64,000 bases of DNA. Origin: Fibrobacterota bacterium (GTDB lineage: Bacteria; Fibrobacterota; Chitinivibrionia; Chitinivibrionales; FEN-1185). Made by a program: the position numbers and the translations under genes. Below, one piece after another: positions 32,916 to 42,059 of the stretch. Below the pieces are notes generated by a model, which saw nothing but the letters and a program-made list of their open reading frames with translations, was not told where the DNA came from and did not search any database. Numbering within the stretch: the first letter of the stretch is position 1; every line of letters begins with the position of its first letter. The stretch is taken from NCBI GenBank assembly GCA_003165595.1, contig PLWQ01000025.1, positions 24,925-88,924 of the forward strand, given 5' to 3'.

Positions 32916-33344
32916 ATGAATGATGAGAGAAAACGCATCCTGTCGATGCTGGGCGAGGGCAAGATTTCGGCCAGCGAAGCCGAGGATCTGCTCGATGCCC
33001 TTGGAAAAAACGGCGACTCGCAGCAGGCTGCCGGAACGTCCGCCACGCCGGCAGTTCCCCGCAACATCAAGTACATGTATGTCAAGGTGCTCAGTTCGGA
33101 GCAGGACAATGTTGACGTACGCGTGCCGCTCGGGCTTATCCGGGCAGGCATGCGGTTCACTTCGCTTATTCCGCCCATGGCAATGGCGACCATCAACAGC
33201 TCGCTCAAGGAAAAGGGCATGAATTTCGACCTGGGCAACATTAAGCCGGAAGACATCGAGGAGCTCATAAAGAACCTTGCGGACATGGAAGTGAATGTTA
33301 AGTCGAAGAACGGGGACATTGTAAAGGTATATTGCGGGGAATAG
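32916..33344 (+). CDS. SHOCT-like domain protein
   Basis: 142 residues from the ATG at 32916, with GGAGG before it; the longer frame is a shadow of the membrane-protein gene. The N-terminal helix pair MNDERKRILSMLGEGKISAS then EAEDLLDAL is the SHOCT-like motif found at the start of DUF4097 and related proteins. The rest (YMYVKVLSSEQDNVDVRVPL, then LKEKGMNFDLGNIKPEDIEE) is a short alpha/beta region also seen in that group. No signal peptide. Third gene of the operon and followed directly by hairpin repeat copy B, which may be its 3' end. Confidence 0.8.
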   Translation: MNDERKRILSMLGEGKISASEAEDLLDALGKNGDSQQAAGTSATPAVPRNIKYMYVKVLSSEQDNVDVRVPLGLIRAGMRFTSLIPPMAMATINSSLKEKGMNFDLGNIKPEDIEELIKNLADMEVNVKSKNGDIVKVYCGE

Positions 33345-33354
33345 ACAGGAAAGA

Positions 33355-33470
<116 letters not shown>

Positions 33471-33560
33471 GAAACTTGAAGTTGAAACAAGAAAACAGCA
33501 ATCAATTCCATCCGTATTCTTGACTTTGTCACTTTGCTACTCTTCCCGAAAGGAGAAACC

Positions 33561-33728
33561 ATGGGTCCGGCGGAAATAATGCGGGAACATATAGAGTTCT
33601 GGACGAGCAACGAATGCCCGCCGCTGTCGCGGGAGGATGTTGAACTGGTAAAAAGGCTTGCCGAGGTCTCCGGGGTGGCACTGCCGAAGTTCTGGGGACC
33701 GAAGCGGGCGGAGAACAAGGCGGCTTAA
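33561..33728 (+). CDS. Small hypothetical protein, 55 residues
   Basis: Begins MGPAEIMREHIEFW and has an excellent ribosome site (AAAGGAG at 33549-33555, five bases before ATG). It is mostly helical and charged (PLSREDVELVKRLAEVSGVA), with no signal or membrane segment. I recognise no family. It stands between two repeats on the same strand as the DUF2089 operon, and the strong start is the main reason to accept it. Confidence 0.55.
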   Translation: MGPAEIMREHIEFWTSNECPPLSREDVELVKRLAEVSGVALPKFWGPKRAENKAA

Positions 33729-33784
33729 GTATTTCTTGACCCCGGAATTCCATTTGTGACTTCACAATTGCGCATTTCTCATCT

Positions 33785-33957
33785 GCCGCGCGCCAGGGCG
33801 GACTGGAAGGCGCGCTGGAGCGCGTTGCCGGCCGACCCCGCCGTCAGGCACAGGGCGGACCGGCAACGAGGCCAGCAGCCGACGACCCTTGGAAGCACCC
33901 GGCGGGGTGGCCTGGAAGGAGGCCCGCCGCCGCGTCGCGGCGGGGCGCCCAATATTC
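33785..33957 (-). repeat. GC-rich intergenic repeat, copy 3 (inverted)
   Basis: Its reverse complement aligns by eye with copies 1 and 2 (core GCCTCGTTGCCGGTCCGCCC). It ends at a CCGCCGC...GCGGCGG hairpin (about 33928-33945), as copy 1 does with its own hairpin. It fills most of the 33729-34004 gap, which has no gene. Confidence 0.6.
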
Positions 33958-34004
33958 TTTTAGTGTGTGGAATGCTCGCCTGAAAAAATACTGCCCCAGG
34001 TATT

Positions 34005-35111
34005 TTATTCAATCGTCGAATTCACAATCGTCCGCTTCGTATCATCAAACATCGAAATCCCGGGCAGCACGTACCACGACCCGCCGATGTTGTTTCTGAT
34101 CACCGAGTTTTGGATGACAATGTTCCCGCTGTGGTCGTCGGTGACGAAGAAAATGGCCGAGCCGAAGGCGTTCACCTGGTTCGAATCAATGAGGCACCCG
34201 CACAGGGAAAGCGTCATGGTGTTGCCGTCGTTGTAGATTGCGCCTCCGCTGCCGCCGCCGGGCGTGCCCGATTGCGCCGGATTTCCGCCGCTGCCGATCG
34301 CCCTGTTATGGGAGAACAGGCAGTTGATGAGCGTCCACGATACGTCGATGCTGCTGATCCCTCCCCCGTTTGCGCCCGCGTTGCCGTATCCGTCGGCGCC
34401 GCCGAACGTGGTGTTCACCACGTACACTGGCTGGTTGTTGTGCTGGCTAAAGACCCGGATTGCCGCGCCGCCCACGTCCGGACCGCTGTCCGCGCAGACA
34501 TTGTTGAAGAACCGGCAATTGACCACCTTGAATCTGCCGCCCCTTACCCATATCGCGCCGCCACCGTCATACACGGTTTCGTTTTTGGAATTCCCGTTTA
34601 TAAATGTGAGGTTCTGTACCGTCAGATGCGGGCTGTCCTGGTTCTGGCAATGCGACGTTGTCCAGTGCTGGTTCGAATCGCAGGTGTTCATGTACAAAAT
34701 GCGCGTGCTGTTCCCGCCGGAGAGCGTGACCAGCCCGCCGCCGTCAATCACGATGTTGGCGTTGGAATCGTTGAAAATCTTGGCCGGCCTGGTGAGCGTG
34801 ATGGTAAAAGGCTGGCTGCCGCCGTTAAAAACGATCTTCCCGCCTGATGCCACTGCATTGATAACCGCGTCCGGCGTGCAGCTTTCCGGCGTGCCGGTAC
34901 CTATCACATGGTCCGGATTGGAAACATCCTCCGGCCCGGCCTCGGCAGGGATCTGGCATGTACCGGTGGGATTTCCGGCCGGCGGTCCGGATTGCGGATT
35001 GGCAAGAGGATTCGTTACGGTGATATAGTTTACGGACTTGTTGGGAGCCTGGCAAGCGGAGAAGACGGCAACCGATGCGAGGAAGATTCTAGTGACACGG
35101 CGCAGATGCAT
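34005..35111 (-). CDS. Right-handed beta-helix lipoprotein
   Basis: 368 residues with lipoprotein signal (IFLASVAVFSAC). After a Pro/Asn-rich linker comes a parallel beta-helix of polymorphic-outer-membrane-protein type: repeated turns such as LTVQNLTFINGNSK, FKVVNCRFFNNV, WTLINCLFSHNRAIG, IVIQNSVIRNNIGG. No catalytic carboxylate pattern of polysaccharide lyases is obvious. Surface or periplasmic. It lies 6 bases after a Ser/Thr kinase gene in the same direction, so the pair is an operon. Confidence 0.8.
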   Translation of the reverse strand: MHLRRVTRIFLASVAVFSACQAPNKSVNYITVTNPLANPQSGPPAGNPTGTCQIPAEAGPEDVSNPDHVIGTGTPESCTPDAVINAVASGGKIVFNGGSQPFTITLTRPAKIFNDSNANIVIDGGGLVTLSGGNSTRILYMNTCDSNQHWTTSHCQNQDSPHLTVQNLTFINGNSKNETVYDGGGAIWVRGGRFKVVNCRFFNNVCADSGPDVGGAAIRVFSQHNNQPVYVVNTTFGGADGYGNAGANGGGISSIDVSWTLINCLFSHNRAIGSGGNPAQSGTPGGGSGGAIYNDGNTMTLSLCGCLIDSNQVNAFGSAIFFVTDDHSGNIVIQNSVIRNNIGGSWYVLPGISMFDDTKRTIVNSTIE

Positions 35112-35117
35112 GGAGAG

Positions 35118-36200
35118 CTACCCGCCTACCCGCTCGTAGAACGTCCGCAGGTCCGTTACCACGTGTTCCATGGACTGGTACCGCTCGCGTATGCCACCCA
35201 TGCATTTCACGATGATTTCGCCGAGTTCTTCGAAGCCCCGGGGCGGCGTCTTGACAATCGGCTTTTCCCGCGCAAGCTTGAGCAGGACGTTGGTGGTGTT
35301 CTTGTTGATGCTTTTCGGGTGCGATCCGAACAGGAGTTCGAAGCAGACCACGCCGAAAGAATAAATGTCGGTGCGCTGGTCCAGGTTCTCCGGGTTGTAA
35401 ATCTGCTCGGGCGACATGTAGAACTGCGATCCGATGATGACGCCGTCGTACTTTGAGGTGTACGATTTTACCCACCGCACCGTGCCGAAATCGGCCAGCT
35501 TCACGTCTATCTTCCGCGACCTCGCCGGCCGCCACCCGTCCACGTCGCCCTGATGCGGCGGAACGAAGCTCCGCGGGAACAGGATGTTTTCCGGCTTGAT
35601 GTCGCGGTGAAAGATGCCCTCGGTGTGGACGTTGCTTATCATTTCGGCAATGGTAAGCATAAGCTTGGCCTTGAACAGGAGCATGTCCGGCGAATCGATC
35701 ATGTATTTCTTGTCTCCAAGAAGACTCCTGAGCGTGGCGCCCATCTGTTCCATCAGAATGAACCGGAAATTGTTCTTATGGTCGAATTCGCCGAAATCGA
35801 ACACCTTCACAACGCTGCGCGACACGGTATCGGAGAGACTCTTTGAAAGGTCCCATTGCACGTAGGACTCGTTTGTAAACCGCTTCTTCATTTCCTTGAC
35901 GCGCATTTCCTCTTCAAAAGGATCGCCGTTGGGCCCTTTGCGGATCGTGAGCAGGTCGCTGCGAAGAATCTTGATGGCGAAATCGGTGACGCCGTCGTAG
36001 TTCGACGACGCCTTGAACACGTCGGCGAACCCGCCGCTGCCGATGTGATCTCCGATAACGATGGACGGCGTGTGCTTTCGAAACGTTGAGCGGATCCGGT
36101 CGAAATGCCTGCTAAGCGCGGTACCGTTTGACGGACGCGAAAACGCCTGCATGGTGAGACGTATCGGAATTCGGCCGATTCGTTCGACAATGGAGTCCAT
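35118..36200 (-). CDS. Hanks-type Ser/Thr protein kinase, cytoplasmic
   Basis: About 360 residues. The ATG at 36200 has AAGGAG ten bases upstream; the ATG at 36209 is only one base from it. All kinase landmarks are present: glycine loop IGSGGFADVFKA, Lys in FAIKIL, HRDIKPEN, LADFGTVRW and MSPEQIY, with the final Arg in the region RERYQSMEHV. There is an insert of about 25 residues before the DFG region (HQGDVDGWRPARSRK). No membrane segment or PASTA domains. Operon with a beta-helix lipoprotein, whose expression or export it may control; inference. Confidence 0.9.
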   Translation of the reverse strand: MDSIVERIGRIPIRLTMQAFSRPSNGTALSRHFDRIRSTFRKHTPSIVIGDHIGSGGFADVFKASSNYDGVTDFAIKILRSDLLTIRKGPNGDPFEEEMRVKEMKKRFTNESYVQWDLSKSLSDTVSRSVVKVFDFGEFDHKNNFRFILMEQMGATLRSLLGDKKYMIDSPDMLLFKAKLMLTIAEMISNVHTEGIFHRDIKPENILFPRSFVPPHQGDVDGWRPARSRKIDVKLADFGTVRWVKSYTSKYDGVIIGSQFYMSPEQIYNPENLDQRTDIYSFGVVCFELLFGSHPKSINKNTTNVLLKLAREKPIVKTPPRGFEELGEIIVKCMGGIRERYQSMEHVVTDLRTFYERVGG

Positions 36201-36360
36201 GGGGGGCATGCTCCTTTTAAGCCGTCGAATTTTCTATGGAGTGCGGCAACGCCGCCGGAAGATTTGCACTCGACGCCCGGTCCTGGTATCAAACCGCCGA
36301 GGGTCTGCTAGAGAAATACTTATTGCATTGTGATAAAGCAACAGCGGACCGGGGTGCCGC

Positions 36361-37671
36361 CTACAATTCGGCCGTGAGCTGCCTCAGCTTGGTCTCGGCG
36401 GCCTTGAGATTGTATTCGATGTTTATGAGGCGCGTGCGAGAGTCTTGATAGCTCTCCTGCGCCTGGCGCAGTTCCAGCGAGGTGGATTGGCCGAGCCGCA
36501 AGCGCGCCATAGAGATATCGAGGTTCTCCTTTGCGAGCGTATCGTTGCCTTTTTCGATCTGCAACAGGGACCGCTGGATTTCGAATTCGTCGAGCGCATT
36601 CAGGAGCTGGCTCGCCACGTCAAGCTTGGTGTTTTTCAAATTGTATTCCGTTGACGAGAGCGATAGTTTTGCCGCGGCGATCTGCCGGGAGACGCTTCCG
36701 GCCTGGTACAGCGGAATGGTAATGCCCCCGTCCACCAGCGGGCCATAGGTGCGGTTCAGGTAGAACGAGCTCTGAGGGTTGTCCATTTGCGACGCGGCAT
36801 ACCCGCCGCTTACAGTTATCCTGGGCAGGGCGAGAGCCCGTGCCTCATGCAAGCTGAGCCTGGCCACCTCCACTTGCTTCTGCACCGACCGAATGTCCAT
36901 GTTGCTTGAGTAGAGCTTCCGCACCATTTGCGTCGTATCGGGCTCGTAGGTAAGCGGGATGGAATCCGAAACGTCGAATTGCTCGTTTGCGTCTCGGCAC
37001 AAAATCAGGTTGAGGTTCCTCTTGGCCATAGTGATAACGACTTCCTGCGCAAGCGCATTTTCCCGGAATACATTGAGGTCGATCTGCGCCTGCAGGAGCG
37101 TTGTCTTGGGCGAAAGCCCCGCGCCGAAGCTTGTTTGCAGTATGGTCACCTGCTCTTGATTATAGGTAATGACGTCCCGGATGGAGGCAAGCTGCTGCTT
37201 CTGTCGAACCACATCGTAATACGCGGTGATCACGTCATAGGCGGTCTGGAGCACCTTGGTCTTGAATTGCAGCATGCCAAGCGATTCCAATTCGCCGAGT
37301 TTCTTCTTGGTGACAAACATCTTGCCGCCGTCAAACAGGGTCCAGTTGAGAAGCGCGTTTGCGGCAAAGACGTTGGATCCGACGTAATTGTACGTTATTT
37401 GCGCAGGAGGCGGAGTCACCAGCTTCTCTAAGCCGCTGTTGAGCGAGTAGTTGTCGGAACCAGAAATGGAAACCGTCGGCAACATTCCCGCATTTCCGGG
37501 CGTGTTATTGACTTTCGCTATTTCCGCATCGTTGTGCGCCACAAGAATGTCGTAATTGTTCTTGAGCGCGATACTCACGGCCTCGTCGGCGGTGAGCAGG
37601 TGCTGTGCGCAAGCGGCGGCCATGCAAGTGAGGCAAAGGAGAAGTGGATGATACAAGCGCGCGCGAGTCAT
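36361..37671 (-). CDS. TolC-family outer-membrane efflux channel (RND operon)
   Basis: 436 residues from the ATG at 37671; the longer frame runs back into the RND gene. Sec signal (RLYHPLLLCLTCMAAACA), then the two-fold TolC repeat with long coiled-coil helices (for example LTADEAVSIALKNNYDILVA at the start of repeat 1 and SLELRQAQESYQDSRTRLIN at the end of repeat 2). It forms the outer-membrane duct for the adjacent RND pump. Seven bases separate it from the pump gene. No substrate can be deduced. Confidence 0.93.
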   Translation of the reverse strand: MTRARLYHPLLLCLTCMAAACAQHLLTADEAVSIALKNNYDILVAHNDAEIAKVNNTPGNAGMLPTVSISGSDNYSLNSGLEKLVTPPPAQITYNYVGSNVFAANALLNWTLFDGGKMFVTKKKLGELESLGMLQFKTKVLQTAYDVITAYYDVVRQKQQLASIRDVITYNQEQVTILQTSFGAGLSPKTTLLQAQIDLNVFRENALAQEVVITMAKRNLNLILCRDANEQFDVSDSIPLTYEPDTTQMVRKLYSSNMDIRSVQKQVEVARLSLHEARALALPRITVSGGYAASQMDNPQSSFYLNRTYGPLVDGGITIPLYQAGSVSRQIAAAKLSLSSTEYNLKNTKLDVASQLLNALDEFEIQRSLLQIEKGNDTLAKENLDISMARLRLGQSTSLELRQAQESYQDSRTRLINIEYNLKAAETKLRQLTAEL

Positions 37672-37678
37672 TGCCGTC

Positions 37679-40600
37679 CTATTTGTGAGGGTCGGAAGTC
37701 GCCATGGTCGGCACCGGTTTCCGGTCTTTGGCCATGAGCGTATACATAACAGGAATGACAAACAGCGTAAGGATGAGCGCGAACAAGAGGCCGCCGTCCA
37801 CCACAACACCGAGCGGCATGCGGCTTTCGGCGCCGGCACCCAGCCCTAGCGTGATCGGCAGCGCGCCGAACACGGTTGCGAGTGACGTCATGAGAATGGG
37901 ACGAAGCCTTGCAGCTGCCGCTTCGAACGCGGCCTCTTTCTTCTCAAGACCGGCTTTTCTTTTCTGATTTGCAAACTCGACGATGAGGATGCCGTTCTTG
38001 GTGACGAGGCCGATAAGCATGATCATGCCGATTTCGGAGAAGATATTCATGGTCATGTGGCACAGCCAGAGGGACAGCATGGCCCCCGCGATTGCGAGCG
38101 GCACGGTGAGCATGATGATAAACGGTTCACGGAAACTCTCGAACTGGAAGGCCAGAATGAGATAGATAAACAGAAGCGCCAGAACAAGCGCGAATGAGGT
38201 GTTGGAGCTGCTTTCTGCGAAATCCCTCGACGGGCCGGAAAGCTCGGTGTGAAACGTTCCATCCAGAACTTTCTTGGCAATTTTCCGCATTGCCGCGATT
38301 CCCTCGCCGAGAGTCCTGCCCTGCGCAAGCGTCGCACCTACCGTGGCCGATTTGAACCGGTTATAGTGGTACAAGGTAGGCGGGCTGCTGTTTTCGGTCA
38401 TGGTGACAAGGTTGTCTAGCTGGATGAGATTGCCCGCGTTGTTCCGGACATACAACGCCGTGATGTCGGCAGGCTTATTGCGCTCCGTCCGGTCCACCTG
38501 TCCGATCACCATATACTGTTTCCCGTTTCGCAAATAGTATTCGTACAAGCGTCCGCTCAGGGCGAAATCGAGCGTGGTGGAAACATCGACCACATTGACG
38601 CCGAGATCGGTTGCCTTAAGCCTGTTGACCGTAAGATCGACTTCCGGCTTGTTAAACTTCAGGTCCACGTCAATAGTGCCGAACACCGGGTCGCTACGCG
38701 CCTCGTCAAGGAATTTCGGCAGGGCATCCTGCAGCTTGCCGAAGTCGAGATTCTGCACCACGAATTGCACCGGCAGCTGGCGGCCCGCGGAAAGCGACGT
38801 GGTAATCGTCTGCTCCTGGATCGGCACCACGCGGGCGGCCGGAAACCGTTTGTACATCCTGGACAGCCTGTCGAAAACCTGTTGCTGGGTCGCGACGCGC
38901 TCGTTGGGCTCAAGGAGAAATGTCTGGACAACCCCCGAGTTCGTCCCGTTGGAACCAAGGCCGGCGCCTGCGAAAATCAATCGCGCCTCAGAAATGCTGT
39001 CCATTTCCAATTGGGCAATGCGGTCCACCAGGCTCTGCGTGTAGTCAAACGCCGTACCTTCGGGAAGCGTGATGTTGGCCCGAACGAGGCTGTGGTCCTC
39101 CAGCGGCGCCAATTCGGATTTCAGTGTTTTCCCGAAAACAACGATGAGCACGAGGCAAGTCCCGAGAATCACAAACGACAGCCATCTGCGCTTCATGAAC
39201 GCGGCGAGGATTCTCCGGTACGTTGTTTCCAAGCCGACGAAGAACGGCTCCGTTGACTTATAGAAACGCGAATGCTGCGCATTGATTTTTCCGAGCTTGA
39301 GATTGAGCACCGGCGTCAGGGTAAGCGACACGAACGCGGAAACGAGCACCGCGCCCGCCAGAACAATCCCGAACTCCCGGAACAGTCTTCCGGTGAAACC
39401 CTGCAGGAAGATGACGGGGATAAAAACGACGGCGAGCGTCATTGAGGTGGCGATGACCACAAAGAAGACTTCGCGCGTCCCCAAAATGCACGCGTCCCAG
39501 ATTCCCATGCCCCGCTCAATCTTCTTGTAAATATTTTCCGTAACCACAATGCCGTCGTCGACCACGAGGCCTGTGGCGAGCACGATGGCGAGCAGCGTGA
39601 GCACGTTGATTGAGAACCCGAAGACATACATGATGAAAAACGCGCTGATGAGCGAGACAGGGATGTCCAGGAGCGGGCGCAAAGCCAGCACCCAGTTCCT
39701 GAAGAACAGGTACACGATCAGGATCACAAGGAACAGGGCGATGCCGATCGTCATTCGGACGTCGCTCACCGAGGCCCGAACAAATTTCGATTTGTCGTAT
39801 CCGATATACAAGTCAAGACCGGGCGGGAGGGTCTTCTTTATCTCGGCGAATCTCTTGTAGAATTCGTCGGCGATCTGGATGGTGTTGGCTCCCGGCAGGG
39901 GCAAAAGCGCCAGTGAAATTCCGTCCGCGCCGTTCAGCTTCACCCCGGTCTCGGGATTCTCCGGTCCCAACACGGCTTCGCCGATGTCTTTAAGCCTGAC
40001 TACCTGGTCGTTTGTCTGCCGGATGATGAGATTGTTGAAATCCTCTTCGGTGACGAGCAGGCCGAAGGTCTTGACAATCAGCTCCGTGGATTTGCCGGTG
40101 AGTTTTCCGCTGGGAAGTTCGACATTCTCCTTTGCCAATACCGCGTTGACATCCTGGGGAGTGATGTTGTACGCCGCCATTTTGTCGGGGTTGAGCCACA
40201 GCCGCATGGCGGGCCGCTTCTGGCCAAAGAGCGCCACGGAACTTACGCCCGGAATGGTCTGCAGCTTTTCCTGCAGGATATTTTCGGCGTAATCACTCAA
40301 TTCGAGCGCGTTCATGGTGGTGCTCTGCACCGAGACCGTAATGATCGGGTCACTGTTGGCATCGGCCTTGGTTACCACGGGCGGCGCGTCGATATCAACC
40401 GGCAGATTGCGCGCCGCCTGCGATACCTTGTCGCGCACGTCGTTTGCCGCTTTTTCCAGATCGGCGCCGACATTGAATTCAACGGTGATGTTAGAGCTGC
40501 CCGTCGCAGAAGATGAGGAAATCGACTTGATTCCTTCGATGCCGTTGATCGCTTTTTCGAGAGGCTCGCTTATCTGAGCTTCTATGATGTCGGCATTCGC

Positions 40601-40759
40601 GCCCGTATATTTTGTTTGAACGTTGATGGTGGGGGGATCGATAGCCGGATAAAGCCGTATGCCCAGGAAATTGAATCCGACGGCGCCGAGCAGCACAATC
40701 ACCAGGCTCATAACGATGGAGGCAACGGGACGATGCAGGGAGAATTCTGAAAGTGTCAT
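37679..40759 (-). CDS. RND multidrug efflux transporter (AcrB/HAE1 type)
   Basis: 1026 residues, normal length. Proton-driven inner-membrane pump with twelve predicted helices and two large periplasmic loops. Proton-relay residues are in place: the Asp pair in GLVVDDGIVVTENI and the Lys in GLVTKNGILIVEFANQ. The N-terminus (FSLHRPVASIVMSLVIVLLG) and the PAIDPPTINVQTKY segment are typical of the hydrophobic/amphiphilic exporters. Second gene of an adaptor-pump-channel operon with gaps of 6 and 7 bases. Confidence 0.97.
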   Translation of the reverse strand: MTLSEFSLHRPVASIVMSLVIVLLGAVGFNFLGIRLYPAIDPPTINVQTKYTGANADIIEAQISEPLEKAINGIEGIKSISSSSATGSSNITVEFNVGADLEKAANDVRDKVSQAARNLPVDIDAPPVVTKADANSDPIITVSVQSTTMNALELSDYAENILQEKLQTIPGVSSVALFGQKRPAMRLWLNPDKMAAYNITPQDVNAVLAKENVELPSGKLTGKSTELIVKTFGLLVTEEDFNNLIIRQTNDQVVRLKDIGEAVLGPENPETGVKLNGADGISLALLPLPGANTIQIADEFYKRFAEIKKTLPPGLDLYIGYDKSKFVRASVSDVRMTIGIALFLVILIVYLFFRNWVLALRPLLDIPVSLISAFFIMYVFGFSINVLTLLAIVLATGLVVDDGIVVTENIYKKIERGMGIWDACILGTREVFFVVIATSMTLAVVFIPVIFLQGFTGRLFREFGIVLAGAVLVSAFVSLTLTPVLNLKLGKINAQHSRFYKSTEPFFVGLETTYRRILAAFMKRRWLSFVILGTCLVLIVVFGKTLKSELAPLEDHSLVRANITLPEGTAFDYTQSLVDRIAQLEMDSISEARLIFAGAGLGSNGTNSGVVQTFLLEPNERVATQQQVFDRLSRMYKRFPAARVVPIQEQTITTSLSAGRQLPVQFVVQNLDFGKLQDALPKFLDEARSDPVFGTIDVDLKFNKPEVDLTVNRLKATDLGVNVVDVSTTLDFALSGRLYEYYLRNGKQYMVIGQVDRTERNKPADITALYVRNNAGNLIQLDNLVTMTENSSPPTLYHYNRFKSATVGATLAQGRTLGEGIAAMRKIAKKVLDGTFHTELSGPSRDFAESSSNTSFALVLALLFIYLILAFQFESFREPFIIMLTVPLAIAGAMLSLWLCHMTMNIFSEIGMIMLIGLVTKNGILIVEFANQKRKAGLEKKEAAFEAAAARLRPILMTSLATVFGALPITLGLGAGAESRMPLGVVVDGGLLFALILTLFVIPVMYTLMAKDRKPVPTMATSDPHK

Positions 40760-40765
40760 AGTGTG

Positions 40766-41815
40766 CTACTGAACTACCTTTGAGAATTTCAGGTCCGTAC
40801 CCGGTTTCAGAAAGAGCAGGCCGGTTGTGACGATCGTATCTCCCGCAGAGATGCCGTCGAGCACTTCAACCGTGGACGCCTGGCGCACGCCCGTTGTGAC
40901 GGTGACGAATTTCGCTTTGCCGTTCTTCGCAATTATCAATTGTTTGTTCCGCTCCTGGGGAATAACGGCCTGCGTGGGAACCATGAGGGCGCTCGTGTTG
41001 TGGCCCAGCTCCAATTCAACATTTGCAAATGCGCCGGGCTTCAAGGCGGCGTCCTTGTTCTTTACTACGGCCCGCGCCTTGAGGTTGCGTGTCGTTACGT
41101 CGATTCCCTCTTCGGTTGCCATGACGGTTGCGTCGTGCGGGGCGTCATCGCCCTGCACGGTGAATTTCACCTTGGTTCCGGGCTTCACGGCGCTGCTGTA
41201 TTTCTCCGGCACGCTAAAATCCAGCTTCAACTGCTGGGTGGAGCGGATCGTGGCAAGCGGGGTTCCCGGCGTCACTTCCGCGCCCACGCTCACGCTGCGC
41301 AGGCCGATCACGCCGTCGAACGGCGCCCGCACTTCGGTCTTGCGTATCTGTACCTTGAGTATGTCGATATCCGCGTTTATCGAATTCACCTGCAACACCG
41401 CCTGATCGTAATCCGACTGACTGATACCGCTCACCTTTATCAGTTCATTCTGCCGCTTCTGGGTTTGCACCGCAATGTCCAATTGCGTCTGCGATTTTTT
41501 CAGGCTTGCCTGCAGATCGTCGTCGAACAACTTTACAAGCAGCGTTCCCTGTTTGACAAGCCTGCCTTCCGGGAGGTTGAGCGCTATCACCCGACCGGTC
41601 ACTTCGGGCATGAGTACGGTCTCTTCAAAGGGAATAAGCGTACCCGAAATCGAAATGGCTTGCGTGATTTCGATCGGTTTCACCACAAACCCTTCGACCA
41701 TCGGTGTTACGTTGAACTTGTTTCCCGTGGCCGGGGCAGGAGCTGCGGGCTTGTTCGAGCATTGCATACCGGCGATGAATGCGAAGAAGGCAAGGAGAAG
41801 AACGGTCTTTTTCAT
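40766..41815 (-). CDS. RND periplasmic adaptor lipoprotein (HlyD/MFP)
   Basis: 349 residues from the MKKTVLLLAF start at 41815; the frame extends upstream without support. Lipobox GMQC followed by SNK, so it is anchored in the inner membrane. Split lipoyl-like and coiled-coil segments (GRLVKQGTLLVKLFDDDL, SGISQSDYDQAVLQVNS, VRAPFDGVIGLRSVSVGAEV) and beta-barrel part are typical of membrane-fusion proteins. First gene of the RND operon. No local regulator is coded next to it. Confidence 0.93.
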   Translation of the reverse strand: MKKTVLLLAFFAFIAGMQCSNKPAAPAPATGNKFNVTPMVEGFVVKPIEITQAISISGTLIPFEETVLMPEVTGRVIALNLPEGRLVKQGTLLVKLFDDDLQASLKKSQTQLDIAVQTQKRQNELIKVSGISQSDYDQAVLQVNSINADIDILKVQIRKTEVRAPFDGVIGLRSVSVGAEVTPGTPLATIRSTQQLKLDFSVPEKYSSAVKPGTKVKFTVQGDDAPHDATVMATEEGIDVTTRNLKARAVVKNKDAALKPGAFANVELELGHNTSALMVPTQAVIPQERNKQLIIAKNGKAKFVTVTTGVRQASTVEVLDGISAGDTIVTTGLLFLKPGTDLKFSKVVQ

Positions 41816-41857
41816 AATGATTGACGGCTCGCTTGGAAGTATGTGAATGTGAAGCAC

Positions 41858-42059
41858 GGCGCTTCTGAAAATACCTCGTATCGCTTTGTGGCTTCGGGCA
41901 AACCCTAAAATTACTTCCTGTTTGTTAGAATCACGTTATTTCTCGGCAAATTAGTTGGACTGCCTGTACGAGACATGTGTTACACGCTTGCACAGGCATT
42001 CCCACATTGCAAAAAATCAATCACCTCCCGTAGATTCCATGGTCTCGGGCACAACTGTG
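41858..42059. other. Intergenic region between the two pump operons
   Basis: About 200 bases, AT-richer than its surroundings and presumably carrying the RND operon promoter. I see no consensus promoter. A partial Crp-like half palindrome, TGTGTTACACG, lies near 41983. No gene. Confidence 0.4.
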
